Source of the DNA: Lentisphaerota bacterium
GTDB taxonomy: Bacteria; Verrucomicrobiota; Kiritimatiellia; CAIQIC01; Lenti-01
DNA: 44,099 bases
Assembly (NCBI GenBank): GCA_012514035.1
Contig: JAAZBB010000009.1
Span: 1-44,099 of the forward strand
Reading direction: 5' to 3'
Shown: positions 7,250 to 15,594 of the stretch, in pieces
How the letters are laid out: every line of letters starts with the position of its first letter
How positions within the stretch are numbered: the stretch's first letter is position 1
The notes under the pieces: generated by a model
Database searches by the model: none
What the model saw: the letters and a program-made list of their open reading frames with translations, nothing else
What the model was told of the DNA's origin: nothing
Position numbers and translations under genes: made by a program

Positions 7250-9004
7250 CTATTCCTTCTTGCCGGATCCGGGCGACCACTCCTGGGGATTGGCCTCGCT
7301 GGAGCCGAGCGCCGCATCAAAGGCGCCGGCCAGGTCCACGAGATCCTCGCCCGGCCGCAGGCCTTCGAGCATGCTGTCGTCCACCTTGAACTCCTCTTCG
7401 GGCAGCTTGGCTGCCTTGATGCTCAAACCGATCCGCCGGTCGATCGGATCAATCTTGATGACGCGCGCCTCGACCTCCTGGCCGGGCTGCAGCACGTCGC
7501 GGATCTTCGCCACGTGATCGTCGCTGATCTGGCTGATGTGCACCAGGCCGTCCACGCCCTCTTCCAGCTCGACGAACGCGCCGAAGCTGGCGAGCTTGCT
7601 GACCTTGCCCTTGATGAGCTGGCCGATGCGGTAGCGCCCGGAAATGCCCGCCCACGGATCCTCCTGCGCCTGCTTCAGGCCCAGGGAAATGCGCTGGTTC
7701 TCAGGGGAGACCTCGAGGACGATGGCCTCGACCTCGTCGCCCTTCTTGAGCACTTCGCTCGGATGATTGATCTTGCGCGCCCAGCTCATGTCGGACACGT
7801 GAATCATGCCGTCCACGCCTTCTTCGAGTTCGACGAACGCACCGTAGTTCGTGAAGTTGCGGACCTTGCCCTTGATGCGGCTGCCGATGGGATACTTGCC
7901 GGCCACATCGTCCCACGGATTCGCTTCCGTCTGGCGGATGCCCAGGGAGATCTTCTGCTCCTCCTTGTTCACGTTCAGCACGACCGCGTCCACTTCGTCG
8001 CCCACGTTCAGCACGTCGGACGCGCGCGCCACCCGCTTCGTCCAGGAAATCTCGCTGACGTGCACCAGGCCTTCCACACCGTCCTCCAACTGCACGAAGG
8101 CGCCATAGGGCACGAGGTTGACCACCTTCCCCCGGATCCGGGTGCCCTTGGGATACTTCATCTCGATCTCTTCCCAAGGGTTCTGCTGCTTCTGCTTCAG
8201 ACCCAGCGAAATCCGCTCCTTTTCCTGGTTGACGTCCAGGACGAACACTTCCAGTTCCTGGCCGACCTGAACCACTTCGCGCGGGTCGTTGATCCGGCCC
8301 CAGCTCATGTCCGTAATGTGCAGCAGGCCGTCCATGCCGTTCAGATCCACGAACGCGCCGAAATCGGTGATGTTCTTCACCACGCCCCGCCGGGTCTGGC
8401 CCGGCTGGATTTCCGCCAGCAGTTTCTTCTTCTGCTCCCGGCGGGTCTCTTCAATCAAATCGCGGCGCGACAGCACGATGTTGCGGCGCTCTTTGTTGAT
8501 CTTGAGCACCTTGCACTCCAAGGTCTGGCCCATGTACTCGTCCAGATTGCGCACCGGCACGATGTCGATCTGCGACCCGGGCAGGAACGCATCCACCCCG
8601 CCCACATCCACAAGCAGGCCGCCCTTGACCTTGCCCTTGACCGTGCCGGAAACCACCTTGCCTTCTTCGCACGAGGCCGTCACGTTGTCCCAGTTGCGCT
8701 GCTGTTCCGCGCGCGTCTTGCTCAGCACGACCATCCCATGCTCGTCTTCGAGCCGCTCCAGCAAAACCTCGAGTTCGTCGCCCACGTGGATTTCGCTGAC
8801 ATCCTTGAATTCGGCGGCCGGCAGCAGGCCTTCGGATTTGTAGCCGATGTTGACCAGCACTTCCTGCGGTCGCACTTCGACCACCGTGCCCGTGACTATC
8901 GCACCTTCGGTAAAGGTCTTAAGGGTTTCTTCATACATCGCCATCATCTTGGCGCGCTCGGCGTCCATTTCGACAGCGGGTTTCTTCGTTGATTTTTTTG
9001 CCAT
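7250..9004 (-). CDS. rpsA: 30S ribosomal protein S1
   Basis: 584-residue protein with six S1 RNA-binding repeats, the full complement for a Gram-negative S1. The first two are divergent (GAIVTGTVVEVRPQEVLVNI; GKVVSGTVKGKVKGGLLVDV). The last four are near-identical in pattern, for example RIKGKVRNFTNYGAFVELEE followed by GVDGMIHVSDMSW. S1 docks mRNA on the 30S subunit. I chose the ATG at 9004 (MAKKSTKKPAVEMDAERAKM) over the longer open frame because S1 proteins begin this way and the upstream extension lacks similarity. There is no clear Shine-Dalgarno, common for rpsA. The C-terminus is a short Pro/Ser/Gly-rich tail. It is divergent from the membrane-protein gene at 9258. Confidence 0.95.
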   Translation of the reverse strand: MAKKSTKKPAVEMDAERAKMMAMYEETLKTFTEGAIVTGTVVEVRPQEVLVNIGYKSEGLLPAAEFKDVSEIHVGDELEVLLERLEDEHGMVVLSKTRAEQQRNWDNVTASCEEGKVVSGTVKGKVKGGLLVDVGGVDAFLPGSQIDIVPVRNLDEYMGQTLECKVLKINKERRNIVLSRRDLIEETRREQKKKLLAEIQPGQTRRGVVKNITDFGAFVDLNGMDGLLHITDMSWGRINDPREVVQVGQELEVFVLDVNQEKERISLGLKQKQQNPWEEIEMKYPKGTRIRGKVVNLVPYGAFVQLEDGVEGLVHVSEISWTKRVARASDVLNVGDEVDAVVLNVNKEEQKISLGIRQTEANPWDDVAGKYPIGSRIKGKVRNFTNYGAFVELEEGVDGMIHVSDMSWARKINHPSEVLKKGDEVEAIVLEVSPENQRISLGLKQAQEDPWAGISGRYRIGQLIKGKVSKLASFGAFVELEEGVDGLVHISQISDDHVAKIRDVLQPGQEVEARVIKIDPIDRRIGLSIKAAKLPEEEFKVDDSMLEGLRPGEDLVDLAGAFDAALGSSEANPQEWSPGSGKKE

Positions 9005-9257
9005 GTGACTCTGGGGAGGGTAATACGGCCCCGGGCATTCGCTTTTCCAGGTCCGCGGCTGAATGCCCACTGAAGCGCCGGCGAACAGGTTGGTCCGGAA
9101 TTGCTCCGGAACCGAAAATCGGCGCATGAAACCACAGCCCGCCCCCCCGCACAAGCCTTATTTTCCAACATTTTGCCCCTCTGGCCGGCCGGCGCGCCGG
9201 GGCCGGAACCGGCAAAACGCAGTTGAATCCACCCATCTCAAGTCGTAGCAGCAGGTC

Positions 9258-9959
9258 ATGGACCCACGCCAGCCCGGACGGTTCCACCGTCAAATCATGC
9301 TCTCCGAGGAGAGCAGCGTATTCGTAGCGGGAAGCTTGGTCCTCATGGCCTGGCTGCTGGCGGTGGCCGTGCTCTGCCCCCTGGGCGGCCTCTGGGACCA
9401 GTGGGTCATCATGGAGTTCACGGAACTGCTCCTGGGCCGCGGAGTCGCCATCGCCAAGGGCGTGGCGCTGGGCAGGCGGCCGGGGTTGATCATCCTGCTG
9501 GCCACCTACGTTGATGCGGTGAGCGTCTTCCTCTCTCTACCCCGTCCTGATCCTGGCCAGCCGCAACCTGATCGGCGGCCGCCCCGTGGACAACCGCATG
9601 AAGGGCATCCTCGCATCGGCGAAAAAGGATGTCAGCCGCTTTGCCAAGTTCAAGATTGCCGGCATCTTCCTGTTCGTGTGGCTGCCGTTCTTCATGACGG
9701 GCGTGGTGGTCGGCGCGGTGCTGGGACACCTGCTGGGACTGAAAACCTGGCTCAATCTGATCACGGTGGTCCTGGGCACGCTGTCGGCATCTGTCTGCTG
9801 GCTGTACGCCTACGACTATCTCTATGCCCGGCTGGAGCACATCCCCCCCAGATCCCGGCGCTGTTCACTGCGGTCCTGATCGGCACCGTGGTGGGTGGCC
9901 TTTCGTCTGAACACCCACATCCGCAGGAATCGCGCCTACCTCCGCCCGGGCCGCCCTGA
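9258..9959 (+). pseudogene. Small multi-drug export-like membrane protein, two frameshifts
   Basis: Joined over two frames this encodes a hydrophobic protein of about 230 residues. The first frame gives MEFTELLLGRGVAIAKGVALG and a membrane helix. The second frame (about 9540-9843) gives FKIAGIFLFVWLPFFMTGVV, then a GHLLGL helix. The first frame resumes with PQIPALFTAVLIGTVVGG. FLFVWLPFFMTG and the following helix resemble the PF06695 family (small multi-drug export protein), which has a similar LP-x-x-TG motif. The shifts sit at a CT repeat (9531-9538, one base too many) and a C7 run (9843-9849, one base too few). Both are slippage sites, so assembly error, phase variation or decay are all possible. 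The start ATG at 9258 has a weak AGCAGG site. Confidence 0.6.
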
Positions 9960-10014
9960 ACCCGCCGGCCCTGCCCTCCGGAATGGGATTTCGACGGGAT
10001 TTCATCCTCGGGGC

Positions 10015-10042
10015 TTGACTTCCCGACTCATCCGTTTATCTT
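10015..10042 (+). promoter_or_regulatory. Promoter of tRNA-Asn
   Basis: TTGACT (10015-10020) and TATCTT (10037-10042) are separated by 16 bp. The predicted start is about 10 bases before the mature tRNA 5' end at 10061. Confidence 0.65.
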
Positions 10043-10060
10043 TGCCCCCGATTTTTGGAT

Positions 10061-10135
10061 TCCAGCGTAGCTCAATGGTAGAGCGGTTGGCTGTTAACCA
10101 ATAGGTTACAGGTTCGAGTCCTGTCGCTGGAGCCA
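10061..10135 (+). tRNA. tRNA-Asn (anticodon GTT)
   Basis: A 72-base cloverleaf plus encoded CCA (10133-10135). The acceptor TCCAGCG (10061-10067) pairs with CGCTGGA (10125-10131). The D arm contains AGCTCAATGGTAGAGC. The anticodon loop CTGTTAA (10091-10097) carries GTT at 10093-10095, on a stem with one G-T pair. The T arm is ACAGG-TTCGAGT-CCTGT. All four arms are intact, and a promoter lies just upstream. Confidence 0.97.
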
Positions 10136-10295
10136 TATTATCCGCGCTTCGGGCGTTGTTTCCGGCGGTAACCGGACACAAGGCCGCGGGAAGGGCCTGG
10201 CCTTTCCGCAACCGGAGCACCACGTCCTTGTCGTCGGATCCTCCCGATCATTCCGGCACGGGGTTGTTTCACAATCAGAATTGGAAAGAACCGCG

Positions 10296-10325
10296 TTGAC
10301 AGTCGCGCGGCCCTCGCGTTACTGT
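10296..10325 (+). promoter_or_regulatory. Likely promoter of rplM-rpsI
   Basis: A perfect -35 box TTGACA (10296-10301) is followed after 18 bp by a weak -10 TACTGT (10320-10325). It lies 30 bp upstream of the rplM ATG. The -10 is poor, so the call rests mostly on the -35 and the position. Confidence 0.45.
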
Positions 10326-10354
10326 TCGCCGCTCATCGTTTGGGATCGAGGATC

Positions 10355-10783
10355 ATGAAGACGACACTGCCGAAAGAAACTGAAATCCAGCGCGCCTGGT
10401 GGCTGATCGATGCCACCGGCAAGCCCGCCGGCCGCCTGGCCGTTGAAATCTGCCGCCTCCTGCGGGGCCGAGGCAAGCCCGACTACGCCCCCCACATGGA
10501 CCTGGGCGACTTCGTCGTTGTCATCAATTCCGCCAAGGTCGGCCTGTCCGGCAATTCGAAGGAAGACCAGAAGGTCTACGCCAAGTACACCGGCTATCAA
10601 AGCGGCTACTCCGAAACCTCGGCCGGCGTCATGCGCCAGAAGAACCCCAACTACATCCTCTGGCACGCCGTTCGCGGCATGCTCCCCAAGAACCATTTGA
10701 GCCGCCGGCTGCTCCTGCGCCTCAAACTGTATCCCGGAGCCGAACATCCTCATGCCGCCCAGAACCCCCAGCCTGTCAGCTGA
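10355..10783 (+). CDS. rplM: 50S ribosomal protein L13
   Basis: 142-residue uL13, one of the first proteins to bind 23S rRNA in 50S assembly. The sequence shows WWLIDATGKPAGRLAVEIC near the start, a DFVVVINSAKVGLSG core, and VRGMLPKNHLSRRLLLRLKL followed by YPGAEHPH at the end. The ATG at 10355 is preferred over an in-frame TTG at 10340, because GAGG lies just upstream and family members begin near here. rpsI follows after 15 bp, the standard rplM-rpsI operon, and both share the terminator at 11225. Confidence 0.97.
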   Translation: MKTTLPKETEIQRAWWLIDATGKPAGRLAVEICRLLRGRGKPDYAPHMDLGDFVVVINSAKVGLSGNSKEDQKVYAKYTGYQSGYSETSAGVMRQKNPNYILWHAVRGMLPKNHLSRRLLLRLKLYPGAEHPHAAQNPQPVS

Positions 10784-10798
10784 TCCCGGAGACGTATC

Positions 10799-11203
10799 AT
10801 GGCCACCAAGAAAGCTGAAATCGAATACCTCGCCACCGGCCGCCGTAAAACCGCCATCGCCCGCGTCCGCCTGCTCCAGGGCAAGGGCAACATCACGGTC
10901 AACGACCGAGAATTCGCCGAATATTTTCCCACCACCGACCTGCGCCTGATCGTCGAAGCCCCCTTCAAGGCGTTGGATGCCAGCGGCCGATTCGATGTGA
11001 TCGCCCAGTGTGAAGGCGGCGGCGTTCCCGGCCAGGCCGGGGCCCTGCGCCACGGAATCGCCCGGGCCTTGCTTCAGGTTGATGAATCCTACCGCGCCCT
11101 GCTCAAGAAAGCCGGCTTCCTGACCCGCGATCCCCGCATGAAAGAACGCAAGAAACCCGGTCGGCCTGGCGCCCGGCGCCGCTTCCAGTTCTCGAAACGC
11201 TGA
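10799..11203 (+). CDS. rpsI: 30S ribosomal protein S9
   Basis: 134-residue uS9. Its basic C-terminal tail reaches the P-site tRNA. Seen: [20 protein letters not shown] near the start, [20 protein letters not shown] in the middle, and the end [20 protein letters not shown] with the terminal SKR typical of the family. It is the second gene of the rplM operon. A strong terminator begins 22 bp after the stop. Confidence 0.97.
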   Translation: MATKKAEIEYLATGRRKTAIARVRLLQGKGNITVNDREFAEYFPTTDLRLIVEAPFKALDASGRFDVIAQCEGGGVPGQAGALRHGIARALLQVDESYRALLKKAGFLTRDPRMKERKKPGRPGARRRFQFSKR

Positions 11204-11224
11204 GCCGTTTCAACGCCCCATCCG

Positions 11225-11252
11225 CCCCGGGCCTTCGCCCGGGGTTTTCTTT
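11225..11252 (+). terminator. rplM-rpsI terminator
   Basis: CCCCGGGC (11225-11232), loop CTTC, and GCCCGGGG (11237-11244), followed by TTTTCTTT. A stable tetraloop hairpin with a T-tract. Confidence 0.95.
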
Positions 11253-11274
11253 GCCCGGCCGCCCTGCCCCCCTT

Positions 11275-11377
11275 CGGATGCCCGCCGAAAGACGCCGATC
11301 ACCCTTATGATGGCCGTCCGCAATTATTATGGAGTTTATAAACTCCATACTATAATATTTGCAAATATTATACTCGA
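11275..11377. repeat. ~103-bp repeat, copy 1, with two palindromes
   Basis: First copy of a direct repeat recurring at 11619-11722. Its left part is GC-rich (CGGATGCCCGCCGAAAGACG). Its right part is AT-rich and holds two adjacent perfect palindromes: a 20-bp one at 11329-11348 (half-site ATGGAGTTTA) and a 22-bp one at 11351-11372 (half-site TATAATATTTG). The copies differ at a few bases in the left part but are identical across both palindromes. Confidence 0.9.
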
Positions 11378-11618
11378 ACCAGCCCCCCCCCATGGCGGAG
11401 CCGTATGGGATTCCATGCGGACTTTACCCGCCAAGGCCGGACGCTCCCGCAAGTCCGGGCCCGCCCGTACAAGCACAGTGCCATCACAATGTCCTCGCCC
11501 GCATTGGGATTCGGCACGCCCATCCGACGGTCTTCCCGCCATGAACCAACTCGATCATCCAAACCAGAACCCTTCTGATGGCGTGAATCCGCGTTTGGCA
11601 AAACCATCCCCCCCCCCC
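11378..11618. other. Spacer between the two repeat copies
   Basis: About 240 bp with no gene I can support. It has C-runs near each repeat boundary (11382-11390 and about 11608-11619), where replication slippage is likely. Together with both repeat copies it makes the 11253-12027 interval gene-free. Confidence 0.5.
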
Positions 11619-11722
11619 CGGATGCCCGCCGAAAGACGCCAATCACCCCTGATGGTGGCCGTCCGCAATCATTATGGAGTTTATAAACTCCATACTATAA
11701 TATTTGCAAATATTATACTCGA
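11619..11722. repeat. ~103-bp repeat, copy 2, with two palindromes
   Basis: Second copy, same orientation, 344 bp downstream of the first. The palindromes are at 11674-11693 and 11696-11717. The AT-rich half is unchanged from copy 1, while the GC-rich half has substitutions and one length change. That suggests selection or recent gene conversion on the palindromic half. Confidence 0.9.
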
Positions 11723-11999
11723 CCCAGGCGGTGCCCCCCCCCACCGCGATTCAGTGCCGCGGATCTTCCGACCGCCCCTGGCGGGCAGCAGCCCCCCTTC
11801 GGGGGCCACCGCTCCCGGACCGCAGTAATGCATCGGAGATGCAACCAGGCCCGGTCGTCGGATTTTTCGATCTCCCGACCCCGACATCGATTCCCCGCAC
11901 GAATGTCATCTGATCGGAATCGCACGGCCGCCGGCCCGGAAATCTGGGCGCCGCCATCTTCATCCCGCTTTCTTCTTCACTCTTCCGGCCGGTTGTTTC

Positions 12000-12005
12000 T
12001 ATACT
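12000..12005 (+). promoter_or_regulatory. Possible -10 box for the arg genes
   Basis: TATACT at 12000-12005 lies 22 bp before the argJ ATG. No good -35 hexamer is found at 16-18 bp spacing, so this is tentative. Confidence 0.3.
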
Positions 12006-12027
12006 CGCCCCCTTTGAAAGGCCCATC

Positions 12028-13236
12028 ATGAAGACTTCCTCCGCTCTCCGCTTCCTTCCTCAAGCCAAACTTCCAGCCGGTTTCCGCGCAGCCGGCATCG
12101 TCGCCGGCCTCAAGGCCTCCGGCAAACCGGACATGGCCATGATTTTCTCCGATTCTGCCGCCGTGCTGGCCGGCACCTTCACCACCAACCAGGTCAAGGC
12201 CGCCGCCGTCCGGCTGGATGCCGCCCGCGTCGCGAACCTCGGCGCAGCCCATGGCATTGTCGTCAACAGCGGACAGGCCAACGCCTGCACCGGCAAGGCC
12301 GGATTGCGCGATGCCCGGGCCATGGCCGCCCATGCCGCCCGGCAGCTCGGGGTCGCCCCGGAAATGTTCCTCGTCTGCTCGACCGGCCGCATCGGCGTCC
12401 CCCTGCGCATGGATCTCATTCTCCCCGGCATAGAAAAACTGGCAGCGGCCCTTTCTCCATCCGGCGGTGAAAACGCCGCGCGCGGCATCATGACCACCGA
12501 TACCGTGCCCAAACGCCATACCACCACTTTCACCGTCAACGGCAAGACCTGCCGCCTCACCGGCATCGCCAAAGGTTCCGGCATGATCCAGCCCAACATG
12601 GCCACCATGCTCGCGTTCCTGCTCACCGATGCCGCCGTCGACCGCCGCGCCTTGCAGCGGGCCCTCAAGGCCGCTGTGGACAAGTCCTTCAACCGCATTT
12701 CGGTCGATGCCGATCAAAGCACGAACGACACCGCCCTGATGCTCGCCAACGGGCGCGCGGACAATACCCCTCTCCGTCCTGGGCACCCCGACTGGCCCGT
12801 GTTCGCCACCGCCCTGGAGGGCATTACCTTCCGCCTGGCCATGGACATGGTGCGCGACGGCGAAGGGGCGCAAAAGCTTGTGACGGTTCACGTCCGGGGC
12901 GCCCGCTCGGCCGCCGACGCGGAAGCCGCCGCCCGTTCTGTTGCCAATTCGTTCCTTGTCAAGACCTCCTGGGTCGGCACCTATCCCAACTGGGGCCGGG
13001 TCATGGATGCCCTCGGCTATTCTCCGGCCCGGATCCATGAAGACCGCGTGGAAATTTTCTACGACAAGCTCCGCGCCGTGCAGAACGGCCTCAAAGCCGG
13101 CGCCTCCATTACGCGCCTTTCCAAGGTTGTCGCGAAAAAGCAGTTCACCCTCACCATCGATCTGCACCTCGGCCGCCATGCCGCCACGGTCTATTCCTGT
13201 GATTGCACCGAGGAATATATCCGGATCAACAAATGA
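12028..13236 (+). CDS. argJ: Bifunctional ornithine acetyltransferase / N-acetylglutamate synthase
   Basis: 402-residue ArgJ. It recycles the acetyl group from N-acetylornithine to glutamate in arginine synthesis. The self-cleavage and nucleophile motif GSGMIQPNMATM places the catalytic threonine at Thr193, and the precursor is expected to autoprocess there into alpha and beta chains. Other marks are VNSGQANACTG, TTDTVPK, ISVDADQSTNDTAL, NSFLVKTSWVGTYPNWGR and the C-terminal CTEEYIRINK. The usual STGVIG reads STGRIG here, a mild oddity. GAAAGG precedes the ATG. It opens argJ-argB-argD, so the pathway is the cyclic one; whether it also makes N-acetylglutamate from acetyl-CoA cannot be told from sequence. 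Confidence 0.97.
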   Translation: MKTSSALRFLPQAKLPAGFRAAGIVAGLKASGKPDMAMIFSDSAAVLAGTFTTNQVKAAAVRLDAARVANLGAAHGIVVNSGQANACTGKAGLRDARAMAAHAARQLGVAPEMFLVCSTGRIGVPLRMDLILPGIEKLAAALSPSGGENAARGIMTTDTVPKRHTTTFTVNGKTCRLTGIAKGSGMIQPNMATMLAFLLTDAAVDRRALQRALKAAVDKSFNRISVDADQSTNDTALMLANGRADNTPLRPGHPDWPVFATALEGITFRLAMDMVRDGEGAQKLVTVHVRGARSAADAEAAARSVANSFLVKTSWVGTYPNWGRVMDALGYSPARIHEDRVEIFYDKLRAVQNGLKAGASITRLSKVVAKKQFTLTIDLHLGRHAATVYSCDCTEEYIRINK

Positions 13237-13290
13237 GCCGCGCTCCTCGGGCCCGGGCGCCGCGCCTTTTTTCTTTCCCCCGCGCGGATC

Positions 13291-14196
13291 GTGTCCGATA
13301 ATGCGCCGCTGAACATGGAAACCGCCATCCAGAAAGCCGGTGTCTTGCTCGAAGCCCTGCCGCACATCCAGCGGTTCCAGGGCGATACCGTCATCGTCAA
13401 ATTCGGTGGTTCCTCGATGGACAACCCTGAGGTCGTGCGCAGCATCCTGGAGGACGTTGCGTTCATGAGTTGCGTCGGCTTGCGCCCCGTCATCGTCCAC
13501 GGGGGCGGCAAGGCCATCAACAGCCGCCTGAAGAAACAGGGCCTCGCCGCCCATTTTGTCAGGGGCCTGCGCGTCACTGACGCCGATACCATGGCCATTG
13601 TCGAGCAGGTGCTCAACCGCGAAATCAACCCCGAACTCGTGATCATCCTCAATGGGTTCGGCGGCAAGGCCCGGGGCATCCACGGCGAAGATATCATCAC
13701 GGTCCGCAAGCACACCTCCGAAGACCCCGACACGGGCGCGACCCTCGACTGGGGGCTTGTGGGCGAAATCACGAATGTCGACGTGCTGCCCGTCAAGGCC
13801 TTCCTGGAATCCGGCATCACGCCGATCATCACCCCGCTGGGCGCGGATGCCGCGCGCCAGGTGTACAACATCAACGCCGATGCCGCCGCCGCGGGGCTGG
13901 CGGAGAAACTGCAGGCCCGGAAACTCGTGTTTCTCTCCGACGTACCCGGCCTGTTGGCCGATCCCAAGGATCGCGCCTCGCTCATGAGCACGCTCCGCCT
14001 CTCCGAGGTCGAGGACCTCATCGCGCGGGGCGTCATCGGCGGCGGCATGCTGCCCAAGATCAGCGGCGCGCTGAAGGCCCTCAAGGCCGGCGTCCGCAAA
14101 ACCCATATCATCGATGCGGCCCTGCCGCATTCCCTGCTGCTCGAACTATTCACCGACCAAGGCGTCGGCACGGAGATCGTCAACGATGCAACCTAG
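13291..14196 (+). CDS. argB: Acetylglutamate kinase
   Basis: 301-residue amino acid kinase that phosphorylates N-acetylglutamate, the second arginine step and often the feedback-controlled one. Motifs are VIVKFGGSSM, PVIVHGGGKAIN, VYNINADAAAAGLAEKL, VFLSDVPGLL and GGGMLPKI with a downstream DAALPHSLLLELFTDQG. The N-terminal helix before the first motif (about residues 1-30) resembles that of arginine-inhibited hexameric enzymes. The likely start is GTG at 13291; an ATG at 13315 is possible, and neither has a strong ribosome site. Its end overlaps argD by 11 bp, so the two are translationally coupled. Confidence 0.96.
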   Translation: MSDNAPLNMETAIQKAGVLLEALPHIQRFQGDTVIVKFGGSSMDNPEVVRSILEDVAFMSCVGLRPVIVHGGGKAINSRLKKQGLAAHFVRGLRVTDADTMAIVEQVLNREINPELVIILNGFGGKARGIHGEDIITVRKHTSEDPDTGATLDWGLVGEITNVDVLPVKAFLESGITPIITPLGADAARQVYNINADAAAAGLAEKLQARKLVFLSDVPGLLADPKDRASLMSTLRLSEVEDLIARGVIGGGMLPKISGALKALKAGVRKTHIIDAALPHSLLLELFTDQGVGTEIVNDAT

Positions 14197-15352
14197 CCCC
14201 AAGGAACTTCACGGCCAATTCGTCATGCCCACCTACGCGCCGGGGCTTACCCTCGTGCGCGGCGCGGGGGTTTCGGTCTGGGACGACACCGGCCGGGAAT
14301 ACCTCGACTTCATGGCCGGCATCGCCGTCAACAATCTCGGCCATTGCCACCCCGCCGTGGTTGACGCCATCCGGAAGCAGGCCGGCATCCTGATGCACTG
14401 CTCCAACCTCTTCCACAATGAACTGCAGCCCCGGCTCGCCCAGAAACTCTCGGGCATTTCCCTGGGCGGCAAAGTCTTTTTCTGCAACTCCGGGGCCGAA
14501 GCCAATGAATGCCTCTTCAAGCTCGCCCGCAAATGGGGCTCCCTGGACGGCCGGTTCGAGATCATCACCATGAAGAACTCGTTCCACGGCCGGACCCTCG
14601 CCACCATGACCGCCACCGGCCAGACCAAGTACCAAAAGGGATTTGAGCCCCTCATGCCCGGCTTCTCCCTGGCGGAGTTCAACAACCTCGATTCCGTGCG
14701 CGCGGCGCTCACGCCCGCCACCATCGCCATTCTGTGCGAGGCCGTGCAGGGCGAGGGCGGGATTGTTCCCGCCACGCCCGATTTCATGACCGGCCTGCGC
14801 GCCCTTTGCGACGAACGGAAAATCCTGCTTTTCTTCGATGAGGTCCAAGCCGGCATCGGCCGCACCGGCCAGTGGTTCGGCTATCAGCATTACGGCATCC
14901 GCCCCGATGGCATCTCCATGGCCAAGGCGCTCGGCGGGGGCTTTCCCATTGGCGCTGTCGCCGTCACGCCCGAACTTTCCGACGTCTTCCAGCCCGGCAA
15001 CCATGCCAGCACGTTCGGCGGCACGCCGCTCGCCTGCGCCGCCGCACTGGCCGTGCTGGACACCATCGAGCAGGAACACCTCCTCGACCACGTTCGGCAG
15101 ATGAGCGATCTGTTCCTGGCCGGCCTGCGCCAACTCGCGGGCCGGCATGCCAACATTCAATCCGTGCGCGGCCTGGGCCTGATGATCGGCCTGGTGCTCA
15201 ACATTCCCGCCAAGCCCATCGAAGCCAAGCTCCGTGAAAACGGCCTGCTGTGCATTGCCACCGGCGATTACGTCCTGCGTTTTGTTCCGCCGCTCATCGT
15301 GCAGCCCGCCCATATCGAGCAGGCCCTCCGCCTCATCGACCAATCGCTCTAG
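14186..15352 (+). CDS. argD: Acetylornithine aminotransferase
   Basis: 388-residue class III PLP aminotransferase. It converts N-acetylglutamate semialdehyde to N-acetylornithine, and may also act in lysine synthesis. It begins inside the end of argB at the ATG at 14186. Motifs are CNSGAEANECLFKLAR, FHGRTLATMTATGQ, EAVQGEGG, FFDEVQAGIGRTG and SMAKALGGGFPIGA, with the PLP lysine at Lys247. The length and motifs fit ArgD better than rocD or gabT. No hairpin with a T-run follows, so termination is probably Rho-dependent or the transcript continues. Confidence 0.95.
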   Translation: MQPSPKELHGQFVMPTYAPGLTLVRGAGVSVWDDTGREYLDFMAGIAVNNLGHCHPAVVDAIRKQAGILMHCSNLFHNELQPRLAQKLSGISLGGKVFFCNSGAEANECLFKLARKWGSLDGRFEIITMKNSFHGRTLATMTATGQTKYQKGFEPLMPGFSLAEFNNLDSVRAALTPATIAILCEAVQGEGGIVPATPDFMTGLRALCDERKILLFFDEVQAGIGRTGQWFGYQHYGIRPDGISMAKALGGGFPIGAVAVTPELSDVFQPGNHASTFGGTPLACAAALAVLDTIEQEHLLDHVRQMSDLFLAGLRQLAGRHANIQSVRGLGLMIGLVLNIPAKPIEAKLRENGLLCIATGDYVLRFVPPLIVQPAHIEQALRLIDQSL

Positions 15353-15594
15353 AACATGGGCGAGGTGGCGGTTGCCGCAGCCGTTGGGCGCGAAGCGGTC
15401 CGGGCCGTGTCCGGGCCCCGTTGCGGCCAGCCGCGGATTATCCCAATCTTCACGATGCTGGCGACAGTTGGCGCGGCGCCGATCGTAAAAGATCCATCCC
15501 GATTCCAGGACCTGGCGGGTCCGGAACGCCCGGCATGGTCCGTACCCCGCATCTGCACTTGATTCCGGGGAGGATTCGCAGTACCCGCTAGGGT

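Noticed and set aside
11275-11722. Possible CRISPR array
   Set aside because: Only two repeat units of over 100 bp with a 240-bp spacer; no cas genes in the window.
13237-13290. Attenuator or terminator between argJ and argB (GC-rich stretch followed by TTTTTT)
   Set aside because: No good continuous stem could be paired, and argB clearly continues the operon.
11977-14130. 717-codon minus-strand open frame opposite argJ and argB
   Set aside because: Antisense shadow; argJ and argB have complete catalytic motifs.
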